The notes below the pieces were generated by a model. That model ran no database searches. It was not told where the DNA came from and saw only the letters and a program-made list of their open reading frames with translations. A stretch of DNA of 64,000 nucleotides from JALOAD01 sp023228995 [NCBI: Candidatus Muiribacterium halophilum] (GTDB lineage: Bacteria > Muiribacteriota > Muiribacteriia > Muiribacteriales). The stretch covers positions 1 through 64,000 of the forward strand of contig JALOAD010000003.1 of assembly GCA_023228995.1 (NCBI GenBank), read 5' to 3'. Made by a program: the position numbers and the translations under genes. This document shows, in pieces, positions 25,440-34,290 of the stretch (positions within the stretch are counted from its first letter, which is position 1; every line of letters starts with the position of its first letter).

Positions 25440-26853
25440 GACAATAAATATCAAGATCATTTCTAAAATAAATTCTATTTTCTTCTTTTTCTCTGCTGGA
25501 AAGCTTGGATACACCAGTATAAAGCTGTTTTGCTCCATAAGAATCATTTTTAAAAAAAGAAGCAGTTACCTGAGACCTACTATTTCTCATATTTTTGAAA
25601 AATATTTTTTCACTTGTTGTATCATTAAAATGCTTAACAGCATAATTTCTAAGACTATTGATTTTATTTTTTTCCTTCATTATCATTGAAATCTTGATAT
25701 TATTTTTTTGACTAAAAGTAAAATCATTTACAAGAACATTATAGAATAAATTATCTTCAATAACTCTTCCAAAAACTTTATTATCAGGTTCAACTCCATA
25801 TATATAATAATCTTTATGATATACAAATTTTTTAATATTAGAACCTTTTACTCTTACAATATGAAGCGGACCATCATATCTTATAACATCGAATAAATCG
25901 TCCTTTTCTGTATTAAAAGTCCCTGGATTTAAAACTACAAATTCAACATTTGTAGTTTTCCTTAAGCTAGAAAAAAGATATGTTACATATTTTGAAGGAT
26001 TTTCAACATTATATTCTACTTTATATTTAGAATTATTCATAAAAAAATTGTAAATTTTCATATCAGGACCCGGAAGTTTTTCTATAACAAAATTAAGTTG
26101 ATTATCTTTTAAATTTCCACGATAAATATGAGAATAACCCCATGGCAAAACATAAAACTTTGTATTGTTTTTGAATGTTCTTTCTAAAAATTGTAATTTT
26201 TCATACTCTTTTGTTGAAAAAGCAAAAATAAAATCCACACCTTTAACACTTCCAAAAAAATCAAGTAAATCATCTGAAAAATCTTTTCTATTAAGAAAAT
26301 CGCTTAATAATATTATTTGAAAATCCACTTTTCCTTTTAACTCATTAATTGAATTTTGTACTGATTTTTTTAAATCAAAAATTTTTACTTCTTTTAATAT
26401 ATCTCCATGAACCAATATCGAAAGATCTTTTCTTGTAACCCCTATAATACCAATCTTTTTACCCATAAATTCTTTTATAACATAAGGTTTTCCAATATTT
26501 GTATTACACGATAATATATCAATACCAGAAGCAAATTTATTTAAATTTTCCACACCAAAATCAATTTCATGATTACAAACTGCAAGCACATCAAGACCCA
26601 TTTTAGAATAAAGATTCCAAAAATCCTTTCCATTATCTTTAAATGTATATTTATTTGATTCAATAGCATTACCTATATCAATCCATAGATTATCTTCTTC
26701 TTTTAAAAGTGAATACATTGAAAAAAGTCCTGATTCACCAGTTTTTTCACCTAATTTCGCCCTGTTATTACCAGTTATAAATACAGAATCAGCAAAACAA
26801 TTTAAACTCATTAAAAACATAATTAAAATAAAACTCAATAAAAGCCTTTTCAA
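25420..26853 (-). CDS. exported 5-nucleotidase-like metallophosphatase, N-terminal frame of a split gene
   Basis: The 477-residue frame has a signal peptide (KRLLLSFILIMFLMSLNCFA) and a calcineurin-like domain of UshA type. The GNHE box appears as VCNHEIDFG near residue 100, followed by ILSCNTNIGKP and KKIGIIGVTRKD. The first metal box (DxHG) is missing and the GD box reads IGNA, so catalysis is doubtful. The end (about residues 280-430) resembles the 5-nucleotidase C-terminal domain (FVVLNPGTF, VVRVKGSNIKKF-like). TTG start with GGAGG 7 nt upstream. The frame ends in a stop just after an A7 run, and the protein logically continues in the shifted frame to 24894. Confidence 0.7.
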   Translation of the reverse strand: MKRLLLSFILIMFLMSLNCFADSVFITGNNRAKLGEKTGESGLFSMYSLLKEEDNLWIDIGNAIESNKYTFKDNGKDFWNLYSKMGLDVLAVCNHEIDFGVENLNKFASGIDILSCNTNIGKPYVIKEFMGKKIGIIGVTRKDLSILVHGDILKEVKIFDLKKSVQNSINELKGKVDFQIILLSDFLNRKDFSDDLLDFFGSVKGVDFIFAFSTKEYEKLQFLERTFKNNTKFYVLPWGYSHIYRGNLKDNQLNFVIEKLPGPDMKIYNFFMNNSKYKVEYNVENPSKYVTYLFSSLRKTTNVEFVVLNPGTFNTEKDDLFDVIRYDGPLHIVRVKGSNIKKFVYHKDYYIYGVEPDNKVFGRVIEDNLFYNVLVNDFTFSQKNNIKISMIMKEKNKINSLRNYAVKHFNDTTSEKIFFKNMRNSRSQVTASFFKNDSYGAKQLYTGVSKLSSREKEENRIYFRNDLDIYCQKKPYK

Positions 26854-26887
26854 AGCAATCCTCCGTACAAAAACTTTTTAGAATTCG

Positions 26888-27280
26888 TCATACTATTTTA
26901 ACATAAACTTTTCTTGTTCTAGGACCATCAAATTCACAAAAATAAATATTCTGCCATGTCCCAAGTAAAAGTTCACCATTATTTATAATAATAGTTTCAG
27001 AAAAACCAAACATAGAAGCTTTTATATGTGCTGCAGAATTACCTTCAAAATGTCTATAATTATCTTCCCAAGGAACTATTTTATCCATTTCTTTTTCAAT
27101 ATCTTTTTTTACATCAGGATCAGCATTTTCATTAATAGTAACACCAGCTGTTGTATGAGGAATAAAAACAGTGCATATACCATCCTTAACATTACTTTCT
27201 TTAACAATATTCCTTAACTCAGATGTAATATCATAAAATTCTGTTCTACTCAAAGTCCTAATACTAAAATCTCTCAACAT
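26888..27280 (-). CDS. yjbQ: YjbQ/UPF0047 family protein
   Basis: The 130-residue protein has the complete family signature: HTTAGVTINENADPDV near residues 47-62, the ENYRHFEGNSAAHIKAS region, and ELLLGTWQNIYFCEFDGPR before the C-terminus. YjbQ proteins have a trimeric beta fold and a thiamine-phosphate-synthase side activity in vitro; their real role is unclear. It follows DUF4911 and trhP in a tight operon that starts with alaS. Confidence 0.9.
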   Translation of the reverse strand: MLRDFSIRTLSRTEFYDITSELRNIVKESNVKDGICTVFIPHTTAGVTINENADPDVKKDIEKEMDKIVPWEDNYRHFEGNSAAHIKASMFGFSETIIINNGELLLGTWQNIYFCEFDGPRTRKVYVKIV

Positions 27281-27297
27281 ATTATAAACCTCTTAAT

Positions 27298-27519
27298 TTA
27301 TATAACTTCAATTACAATTCCTTTTTTTTGAAAATCATCCATTATATCTTTTAAAACCTCTAATTGACAGTATGTAGTCTGAATTTCATTAAGTTCATTA
27401 TCTTTTCTGTCAGTTCTAACAATTGCAAGTCCTTCATATGCTTCAAGTGTATTAACAACAAAATACAAGTTTTTTTTTGGAATTCTATACCACAGACTTA
27501 TTGTATTGTTATGATGCAT
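27298..27519 (-). CDS. DUF4911 family small protein
   Basis: This 73-residue protein resembles DUF4911 (VVNTLEAYEGLAIVRT core). In Clostridia and relatives such proteins often follow U32 peptidase/hydroxylase genes, as here. It overlaps the trhP stop by 11 nt. Its function is unknown. Confidence 0.7.
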   Translation of the reverse strand: MHHNNTISLWYRIPKKNLYFVVNTLEAYEGLAIVRTDRKDNELNEIQTTYCQLEVLKDIMDDFQKKGIVIEVI

Positions 27520-28756
27520 TACTAGCCATCCTTGTTCTTAATATGCAAAATTCTTCAACTTTTTTATCAAATCTCATATAAATTCTTTTACCATGATCTG
27601 CATTCATTTCTCTAACAAGTTGACTATCTTTATCTTTAATATAAAAATCCTGAACTATCTGAAAAAAACTGTTTTCCATATTTAAAACTTCAATTTGTTG
27701 TCCATATCCAAAAGAATTTTTTACTTCAACCTCAAAAAAATCACCTTGTTTTCCTGAAGTTACATATCCAAGTATTCTATGACTTCTATTGTAGTAATTA
27801 TTTTTATATACCTGGTCTTTAGAATTGAAATTTTCATCAAATGCAGCTTCAGTATAATTTCTATGACTGATTTTTTTAAGTTCATCAGCCCATTCTTCTT
27901 TAAACTCAAAAATTTCTGGATTTTTAATATATTCATCAATAATCTGCCTATATATTCTGCAAACCATAGCTACATAATAACTTGATTTCATTCTTCCTTC
28001 GATTTTTAATGAACATACTCCAGCATTTATAAGTTCTGGAATTTTTCTAGATAAATTCAAATCAGCTGAATTCATTATATAAGTACCAGTATCATCCTCA
28101 ATAACAGGCATAAACTTACCTTTTCTCTTATCTTCTTCAAGATAATACAATTTATATTTCCATCTACAAGGCTGAGCACAATCTCCTTTATTTGAATCTC
28201 TACCAGCCATAAAACTTGACAAAAGACATCTTCCAGAATATGAAACACACATAGCGCCATGAACAAAAGTCTCAATTTCAATGTTTGAATTTAAAATAAT
28301 ATCTCTTATATTTTTTTGTGTAAGTTCTCTTGCAAGAATAACTCTTTCAGCACCAAGATTTTCCCATAATCTTACAGTATTGGAATTTGTTGTATTAGAT
28401 TGAGTAGAAACATGAACTGGTATTTTTATGTTTTTCTCTTTAATAATAAGCATAAGTCCAGGATCACTTATTATAGCAGCATCAGCTTTTATATCAGCCA
28501 AATATTTCAAAAAAACTTCAATATTTTCAAATTCATCATCTCTATAAAAAGAATTTACAGTAACATAAACTTTTTTACCTAAAAAATGAGCATAATCAAT
28601 AGCTTTTTCAAGCTCTTTATTAGAAAAATTCTTAGCTTTTTTTCTCAAAGAATATTCTTTACCACCAAGATAAACAGCATCCGCACCATAAGCAAATGCA
28701 AATTTCATCTTTTCAAAATCTCCTGCTGGAGCTAAGAGCTCTGGTTTTTTGACCAT
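27509..28756 (-). CDS. trhP: U32-family tRNA hydroxylation protein TrhP
   Basis: The 415-residue protein of peptidase family U32 begins PELLAPAGDFEKMKFAFAYG and carries the signature ETFVHGAMCVSYSGRCLLSS plus the Cys pair in GDCAQPCRWKY, which with the other cysteines binds an iron-sulfur cluster. Family members of this length (YegQ/YrrO) make 5-hydroxyuridine at tRNA position 34 with prephenate; proteolysis is not the true role. It overlaps the ruvX end by 25 nt and is downstream of alaS. Confidence 0.88.
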   Translation of the reverse strand: MVKKPELLAPAGDFEKMKFAFAYGADAVYLGGKEYSLRKKAKNFSNKELEKAIDYAHFLGKKVYVTVNSFYRDDEFENIEVFLKYLADIKADAAIISDPGLMLIIKEKNIKIPVHVSTQSNTTNSNTVRLWENLGAERVILARELTQKNIRDIILNSNIEIETFVHGAMCVSYSGRCLLSSFMAGRDSNKGDCAQPCRWKYKLYYLEEDKRKGKFMPVIEDDTGTYIMNSADLNLSRKIPELINAGVCSLKIEGRMKSSYYVAMVCRIYRQIIDEYIKNPEIFEFKEEWADELKKISHRNYTEAAFDENFNSKDQVYKNNYYNRSHRILGYVTSGKQGDFFEVEVKNSFGYGQQIEVLNMENSFFQIVQDFYIKDKDSQLVREMNADHGKRIYMRFDKKVEEFCILRTRMASNAS

Positions 28757-29145
28757 TTAATATACTCCCTCAAAATAATACTTGCAGCAAATTCATCAAC
28801 AAGTTTTTTACTTTTTTTCATTGAATAACCAACTTCCTTCAAAATATCATAAGCATCTCTTGTAGTATAATTCTCATCAAAAAGTTCAACACATACATCA
28901 ATATTATCTTTTATCTTATTAAAAAAATTTCTTACTTTTTCACTCTGAATAGTATCATTACCCTCATGATCTGAAGGAATACCAATAATAATCTTATCAA
29001 CTTTTTTTTCTTCAACAAGAGTTTTTATTTTTTTAACTGAATTTTCATTTTTTATTGTAGTAAAAGGAGATGCTATAGTACCAGATTCATCACTTAAAGC
29101 AATTCCAATCCTTGCAAATCCATAATCTAACGCCATAATTCTCAT
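28732..29145 (-). CDS. ruvX: RuvX/YqgF Holliday-junction resolvase-like nuclease
   Basis: The 137-residue RNase H-fold protein begins MRIMALDYGFARIGIA, with the catalytic Asp in LDYG. IIGIP, the FDENYTTRDA segment (Glu) and VDEFAASIIL (Asp) supply the other acidic residues. The start at 29145 matches the family; an upstream in-frame ATG at 29181 lies within alaS. It takes part in pre-rRNA 5-end processing and is thought to resolve junctions. The alaS-ruvX neighbourhood is common in Firmicutes-like genomes. Confidence 0.92.
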   Translation of the reverse strand: MRIMALDYGFARIGIALSDESGTIASPFTTIKNENSVKKIKTLVEEKKVDKIIIGIPSDHEGNDTIQSEKVRNFFNKIKDNIDVCVELFDENYTTRDAYDILKEVGYSMKKSKKLVDEFAASIILREYIKWSKNQSS

Positions 29146-29161
29146 AATAAAATAAAATCCT

Positions 29162-31762
29162 TTAATTAACTGCTTTTTCAATTATTTCAATAACTTTTTC
29201 TGAAGCTTTTCCAAAATTTTCATTATAACTTGCTCCACCTTGAGCCATATCAGGTTTTCCACCACCTTTACCAGAAAGAAACTGAGTAAGTTCTTTCATA
29301 ATATTTCCAGCATGAATTTTTGATGTAGCATCTCTTGTAACTTTTATAACAATGCCAACTTTTCCTTTATTTTCAGATAAAACAACTCCAACACTTTTTT
29401 CTTTACCTTCTAATAATATATCTGCAACATCTCTAATAGTATTTCCCTCAATACCTTTTAAAGAAGTTACAAAAGCAGTATAGTCTCCAATTTTTTTTTC
29501 AAAAACAGAATCTTCGGTTGTTGCATTTAATCTAGCGTTTTTAAGTTCTTTTTTTAAATCTCTTATATTTTCCATAAATTTAACAACTCTATTAGGAATA
29601 TCCTCATGTTTTACTTTAAGCTCATCAGATAATTTATCTAAAATATCAACTTTAGCTTGAATATATTTTAAAGCTTCTAATCCACAAACAGCTTCAATTC
29701 TTCTAATAGAAGCTGCAATTGAAGTTTCAGATATAATTTTAAAAAAACCAATATCACCAGTTTTTTTTGTATGAGCACCACCACAGAATTCTTTACTATC
29801 ACCCATTTGAACTACTCTTACTTTTTGACCATATTTTTCTCCAAAAAGAGCAGTTGCACCAATTTTTTTAGCTTCTTCTACATCAAAATGATCTGAACTT
29901 ACATCTTTATTTTCCAGAATAAGTCTATTTACCATTTCTTCAACTTTTGTAATTTCTTCATTTGTCATAGCTTGAAAATGTTTAAAATCAAATCTTAATC
30001 TATCCTCACCAACATAAGATCCTGATTGTTCTGCATGAGGACCAAGCAAGTTTCTTAATGCTAAATGAAGTAAATGTGTTGCAGAATGATTTCTCTGAAT
30101 AGAATTTCTTCTATCTTTATCAACTTCAAGTCTAATTTTTTCTCCAATTTCAAAATTAAGTTCTCTATCACATATATGAATTATAAGTCCATCAACAGGT
30201 TTTACAGTATCAATTATTTCAATACTATCTCCACCACCAAATAAAACTTTACCAGTATCACCAACTTGACCACCAGATTCTCCATAAAATGGAGTTTTTG
30301 ATGTTATAAGCATATTTTTATTTATATATTTAATTTCAGCATCACATATAAGCTCATCGTAACCAATAAATTCAACTTCTCCAATTTTTTCCTTGAGTTT
30401 AAAAAACTCTTCAGTTTCAAGTTTTAGAGAATTTCCTTTCCAATTTTCTCTTGACCTTTTTTTCTGTTCTTGCATACTTTCTTTATACTCTTCCTCATCA
30501 ATATTAATATTTTTTTCTTTTAGAATAATCTCAGTAAGATCATAAGGAAAACCATAAGTATCATAAAGTACAAAAACATCTTTACCAGAGAATTTTAAAT
30601 TATTTGAATTTTTATATCTTTCAAGCATATCATCAAGAATTTTAAGACCTTGTTTAAGAGTATTAGAAAATAACTCTTCTTCTTTTTTTATTATAGTTTC
30701 TATAAAATCCATTTTATTTTTTATTTCACAATATGAATTCCCCATAAGTTCAACAATTTTTGAAACAAGTTTATAAATAAACATTTCATTTGTAAGTATA
30801 TTACTGTATCTTACAGCTCTTCTAATTATTCTTCTTAAAACATATCCCCTGCCTTCATTTGAAGGCATTATACCATCTCCAATCAAAAATACAGCACATC
30901 TAGCATGATCTGCCACAACTTTAAATGCAACACCTTCTGTGAGCATACTTTCTCTATTACATTTTTTATTACATATTTTTTCAATTTCTTCAATAATCAA
31001 ACTAAGAACATCAGTTTCATAATTAGAGTGAACACCCTGAACAACAGCAGCAATTCTTTCAAGTCCCATGCCAGTATCGATACCAGGCTGAGGAAGAGGT
31101 TTCATATCACCATTTTCAAATCTTTCAAACTGCATAAAAACATTATTCCATATTTCAACATATCTATCGCATTCACAACCAACTGTGCAATTAGGAGAAT
31201 TACAACCATATTTTTCACCAAAATCATAAAATATCTCAGAATTAGGTCCGCAAGGTCCTGTTGGACCCATTGCCCAAAAATTATCTTTTTCATCAAACTT
31301 AAATATTCTTTCAGATGAAATATTCATTTCTTTATTCCATATATCAAATGCTTCATCATCTTCTCTAAATACAGAAACATATAATCTTTCTGCTGGAATT
31401 TCTAAAATTTCAGTTAAATACTCCCATGCAAAGCTAATTGCTTCTCTTTTAAAATAATGACTAAATGAAAAATTACCAAGCATTTCAAAAAATGTCTGAT
31501 GTCTGGCTGTATAACCAACATTATCAAGATCATTATGTTTTCCACCAGCACGAACGCATTTTTGACATGAAACTGCACTTTTATAATCTCGATTTTCTTT
31601 ACCTTCAAAAACATCTTTAAACTGATTCATACCTGCATTAGTAAATAGCAAAGTCGGATCATTTGCAGGAACAAGAGAAGAACTCTCTACCCTTTTATGT
31701 TCTTTGTTTTCAAAAAAACTAAGAAAACTTTCTCTAATTTCCGCACTAGTCATATATTTCAT
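29162..31762 (-). CDS. alaS: alanyl-tRNA synthetase
   Basis: The full-length class II synthetase has 866 residues. The catalytic domain starts with SAEIRESFLSFFENKEHKRVESSSLVP. The editing domain has HSATHLLH and the zinc-binding CGGAH, and the DHHA1-like C-Ala domain includes GGKPDMAQGG near the end. A zinc-like Cys set is also present around residues 180-200 (CNSPNCTVGCECD), as in many AlaRS. GGAG lies 8 nt before the ATG, and a clear promoter is upstream. It is the first gene of the alaS-ruvX-trhP-DUF4911-yjbQ unit. Confidence 0.97.
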   Translation of the reverse strand: MKYMTSAEIRESFLSFFENKEHKRVESSSLVPANDPTLLFTNAGMNQFKDVFEGKENRDYKSAVSCQKCVRAGGKHNDLDNVGYTARHQTFFEMLGNFSFSHYFKREAISFAWEYLTEILEIPAERLYVSVFREDDEAFDIWNKEMNISSERIFKFDEKDNFWAMGPTGPCGPNSEIFYDFGEKYGCNSPNCTVGCECDRYVEIWNNVFMQFERFENGDMKPLPQPGIDTGMGLERIAAVVQGVHSNYETDVLSLIIEEIEKICNKKCNRESMLTEGVAFKVVADHARCAVFLIGDGIMPSNEGRGYVLRRIIRRAVRYSNILTNEMFIYKLVSKIVELMGNSYCEIKNKMDFIETIIKKEEELFSNTLKQGLKILDDMLERYKNSNNLKFSGKDVFVLYDTYGFPYDLTEIILKEKNINIDEEEYKESMQEQKKRSRENWKGNSLKLETEEFFKLKEKIGEVEFIGYDELICDAEIKYINKNMLITSKTPFYGESGGQVGDTGKVLFGGGDSIEIIDTVKPVDGLIIHICDRELNFEIGEKIRLEVDKDRRNSIQRNHSATHLLHLALRNLLGPHAEQSGSYVGEDRLRFDFKHFQAMTNEEITKVEEMVNRLILENKDVSSDHFDVEEAKKIGATALFGEKYGQKVRVVQMGDSKEFCGGAHTKKTGDIGFFKIISETSIAASIRRIEAVCGLEALKYIQAKVDILDKLSDELKVKHEDIPNRVVKFMENIRDLKKELKNARLNATTEDSVFEKKIGDYTAFVTSLKGIEGNTIRDVADILLEGKEKSVGVVLSENKGKVGIVIKVTRDATSKIHAGNIMKELTQFLSGKGGGKPDMAQGGASYNENFGKASEKVIEIIEKAVN

Positions 31763-31803
31763 ATATTTTCTCCGATATAATTTTTATATAAATATTCCTC
31801 TAA

Positions 31804-31832
31804 ATATTACATATTGTCACATATAAAGTCAA
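31804..31832 (-). promoter_or_regulatory. promoter of the alaS operon
   Basis: TTGACT, a 17-bp spacer and TAATAT lie on the minus strand, about 40 nt before the alaS ATG. No T-box (T-box leader would be 200-300 nt) fits in this short space. Confidence 0.6.
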
Positions 31833-31893
31833 ATATACTCAATATTGAAGAAGATCTGTTAACAAAAAGGGAAATTCTGATAATTCATTTTTC

Positions 31894-33177
31894 TTATTTT
31901 AAAATGTTTCTGGCTTTGATTTTTATTTTTTCTGGTGAAGATATATATTCTTGCCCTGATATTAATTTTAAAATTTCTTTGTTATCTTTATATTTTTCTA
32001 AAACTTCTTCAAAAAATTCAATTCTTACCTGATTAACTCTTTCTATATAATTTATGCCTATTAATTTTTCAAGATTTTCTTTTCCGATTTCTTCTTCAAA
32101 AAACAATAAAACTTTTTCTGATGTTAATTTTTTTGTATTTTGCATAAAAATCAATAAATTCTCAATTGGCTTATATCCATGTTGTTTTTCAATTTTATTA
32201 AATAAATTTTTCGACTTTAAATATAAATCTGTATTATTTTTTAATACTTCAAAATCTTGTTTAAAAATAGGACTTATACCCCACCTTAATATATCTATTT
32301 CTGATTCATTTGATTGTTCCTTAGAACTTGTTGAAACTAATATATTATTTATTTCATTAAAGTTTTCTAAAACAATTTTTTCAGCATAAAATTCAGAAAG
32401 ACCGTCTTGCACCCACCGTATAAAAATATCTTTATTATTTAAATTATCCAAATTTAAAACAACTTTTAAAATATAAGTTTCGATAAATTCATGCATCCAA
32501 AGTCTTTTATGCTTACTCGAAAGCAATTTATTATCTTCAAAATCAAAAAAAATATTTTCCTTATTTTGTTTAAAATAAAAGATAGAATAACATATAAAAT
32601 AATTTTCCATTTTATTTATATCCAATTTAAAGTGAGCTTTTGAAATAGTTGTTGTTTTAGTCAAATCATCTTCAATATTTTTTGAAAACTGAAAATTATA
32701 ATTTAAAAATATATCATAATGAGGAATGTTTTCATGTTTTTTAAATAAATGTATCATTGATTCATTATAATACGAAAAAGAGGTCTTAAAATTTAATTTA
32801 TTTCTGTTTTCAGAACTGTTTAATATATATAAATTATCTATATCAAATACATTATATACATACATTTTTATTTTATTTTCATTAATTTTATTAAAATATT
32901 TTTTTAAAAAAGCATTTTTAAAATCATAATCTTTTTTAATATAATCTTTTATTTTTTCTAAATTATTATTAATTAATTTTTTATCTTTCGATAGAAAAAA
33001 GATATAAGTATCTTCTGATATTGAATTGTTTTTTAAAAAAAATTTTTTATTATTTATATACAATATATGTTCTATATCAAAATCATCTTTATATAAAAGA
33101 TATAAATTAGCACATAACCCTAACAAAACAATTATTCCGGTGAATATCCATATTATCATCTTATTAAAACTAATCAA
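31894..33177 (-). CDS. membrane-anchored peptidase-MA-like protein with altered zinc motif
   Basis: The 427-residue protein has one N-terminal membrane helix (IIWIFTGIIVLLGLCANLYLLY) and a long outside part. Residues about 230-275 read LWMHEFIETYI...WVQDGLSEFYAE, the layout of gluzincin/peptidase-MA domains (HExxH, then W..EGLAE). The second zinc His is Glu here (HEFIE), so peptidase activity is uncertain. TTG is used as start because AAGGGG lies 6 nt upstream. The C-terminal 80 residues are helical and charged. It lies 82 bp from the 284-residue-type exported protein gene and may share its transcript. Confidence 0.5.
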   Translation of the reverse strand: MISFNKMIIWIFTGIIVLLGLCANLYLLYKDDFDIEHILYINNKKFFLKNNSISEDTYIFFLSKDKKLINNNLEKIKDYIKKDYDFKNAFLKKYFNKINENKIKMYVYNVFDIDNLYILNSSENRNKLNFKTSFSYYNESMIHLFKKHENIPHYDIFLNYNFQFSKNIEDDLTKTTTISKAHFKLDINKMENYFICYSIFYFKQNKENIFFDFEDNKLLSSKHKRLWMHEFIETYILKVVLNLDNLNNKDIFIRWVQDGLSEFYAEKIVLENFNEINNILVSTSSKEQSNESEIDILRWGISPIFKQDFEVLKNNTDLYLKSKNLFNKIEKQHGYKPIENLLIFMQNTKKLTSEKVLLFFEEEIGKENLEKLIGINYIERVNQVRIEFFEEVLEKYKDNKEILKLISGQEYISSPEKIKIKARNILK

Positions 33178-33258
33178 TAAATCCCCTTAAAATAAATTAT
33201 AGTCTGATACATATATAATCTTATATGTATCAGACCAGTCATATCTTTTTCTTTATCT

Positions 33259-34101
33259 TTAATTATTATACCATGGAGGTAACTCTTGTCCCCAAGAGTC
33301 TGAAGGCTTTTGATTTGATTGTTCTGGTTTAGGTTCATTTGGTTCCGGTTGTTCTGAATCATCTGGTTTTTCTTGATGAATATTTTTTGGAACACAATAT
33401 TCGTTTAATACATTAATCACCTCATACGGCTCTGTTTCTTCAACTTTTTTTTCAGTTTTATTAACAATCTCTTTTTTTGTTTTGCCTGTTTTTGTATTCT
33501 TTAATGTAGTTGTTTCAATTATATTACAGTTATATTCAAAAATCCCTAATTTTACAGATATTTTCTGTTTTTCATAACAAGTACTATCTGCATCATCTTT
33601 AGTTTTAATTGTTTTAATTACCTCTTTTATGGTTTTTGTAATTTTTTTAACAATAGCACAAGATCCATAAGTAACAACCACACTTGCCACAACCCAAGTT
33701 ATTACTGTTACGGGTTCAATCCTATCTTCTTTGAATATTTTAACATTAATTCCGTATTTTGAAATTAATTCGTTTATAAATTCTTTCTCACTGATATCTA
33801 TATTCATATCCGTATTTACTTTATCATAAATAAATATTTTAGAGTCTTCAGAGTTAAATTCCACACTCCAATTTTTGTAATCCAAATCCATAAAATAGTT
33901 AATTATAAACCTTTTAGAATAATCACCTAATGCGGCTTCATATTCTAAATATTCTTTAATTTCATCAATCATACAACAGAATGTTGTTTTTTCGTCATTA
34001 TAATATATACTTTTCTCAGACTGTAAAACAGAAGCAAATGAAATATTACTAAATAAAACTACTATTAAAAAAATAGCAATTTTTTTGGAAAAACTATGCA
34101 T
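33259..34101 (-). CDS. exported/membrane protein with Pro-rich tail, unknown
   Basis: The 280-residue protein has an N-terminal signal segment (KKIAIFLIVVLFSNISFA), a Cys pair (FCCMIDE), a second hydrophobic stretch at about residues 143-160 (VTVITWVVASVVVTYGS), then a Lys/Thr-rich part and a Pro/Glu/Gln/Ser-rich tail ending PPWYNN. It was not recognised. The start at 34101 is chosen for a GGATG 7 nt upstream; an ATG 12 nt earlier is possible. It is probably anchored in the envelope, with the low-complexity tail crossing or spanning the wall or periplasm. Confidence 0.5.
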   Translation of the reverse strand: MHSFSKKIAIFLIVVLFSNISFASVLQSEKSIYYNDEKTTFCCMIDEIKEYLEYEAALGDYSKRFIINYFMDLDYKNWSVEFNSEDSKIFIYDKVNTDMNIDISEKEFINELISKYGINVKIFKEDRIEPVTVITWVVASVVVTYGSCAIVKKITKTIKEVIKTIKTKDDADSTCYEKQKISVKLGIFEYNCNIIETTTLKNTKTGKTKKEIVNKTEKKVEETEPYEVINVLNEYCVPKNIHQEKPDDSEQPEPNEPKPEQSNQKPSDSWGQELPPWYNN

Positions 34102-34254
34102 AAAAACATCCATAATTATATTTAATATATTCTATATATAACAGCTTCTTCTATTGCAGTCAATTTTTTTAAATTATTTTTATATTTAAAACCATCAGTT
34201 GTTTTCTATAACAAATAAAACTTCAATATATCTATTTATCTTTTTTTGTTTACC

Positions 34255-34283
34255 TTGTCATTACTTCGGAGTTATTATATAAT
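34255..34283 (+). promoter_or_regulatory. promoter of the PilX-like gene (leaderless)
   Basis: TTGTCA, exactly 17 bp and TATAAT, with the ATG at 34291 only 7 nt after the -10 box. The expected transcription start falls on or next to the start codon, and the only Shine-Dalgarno-like GGAG lies inside the promoter spacer. Confidence 0.65.
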
Positions 34284-34290
34284 CTTATCT

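Noticed and set aside
31763-31893. T-box leader for alaS
   Set aside because: The distance from promoter to start codon is about 40 nt, far too short for a T-box.
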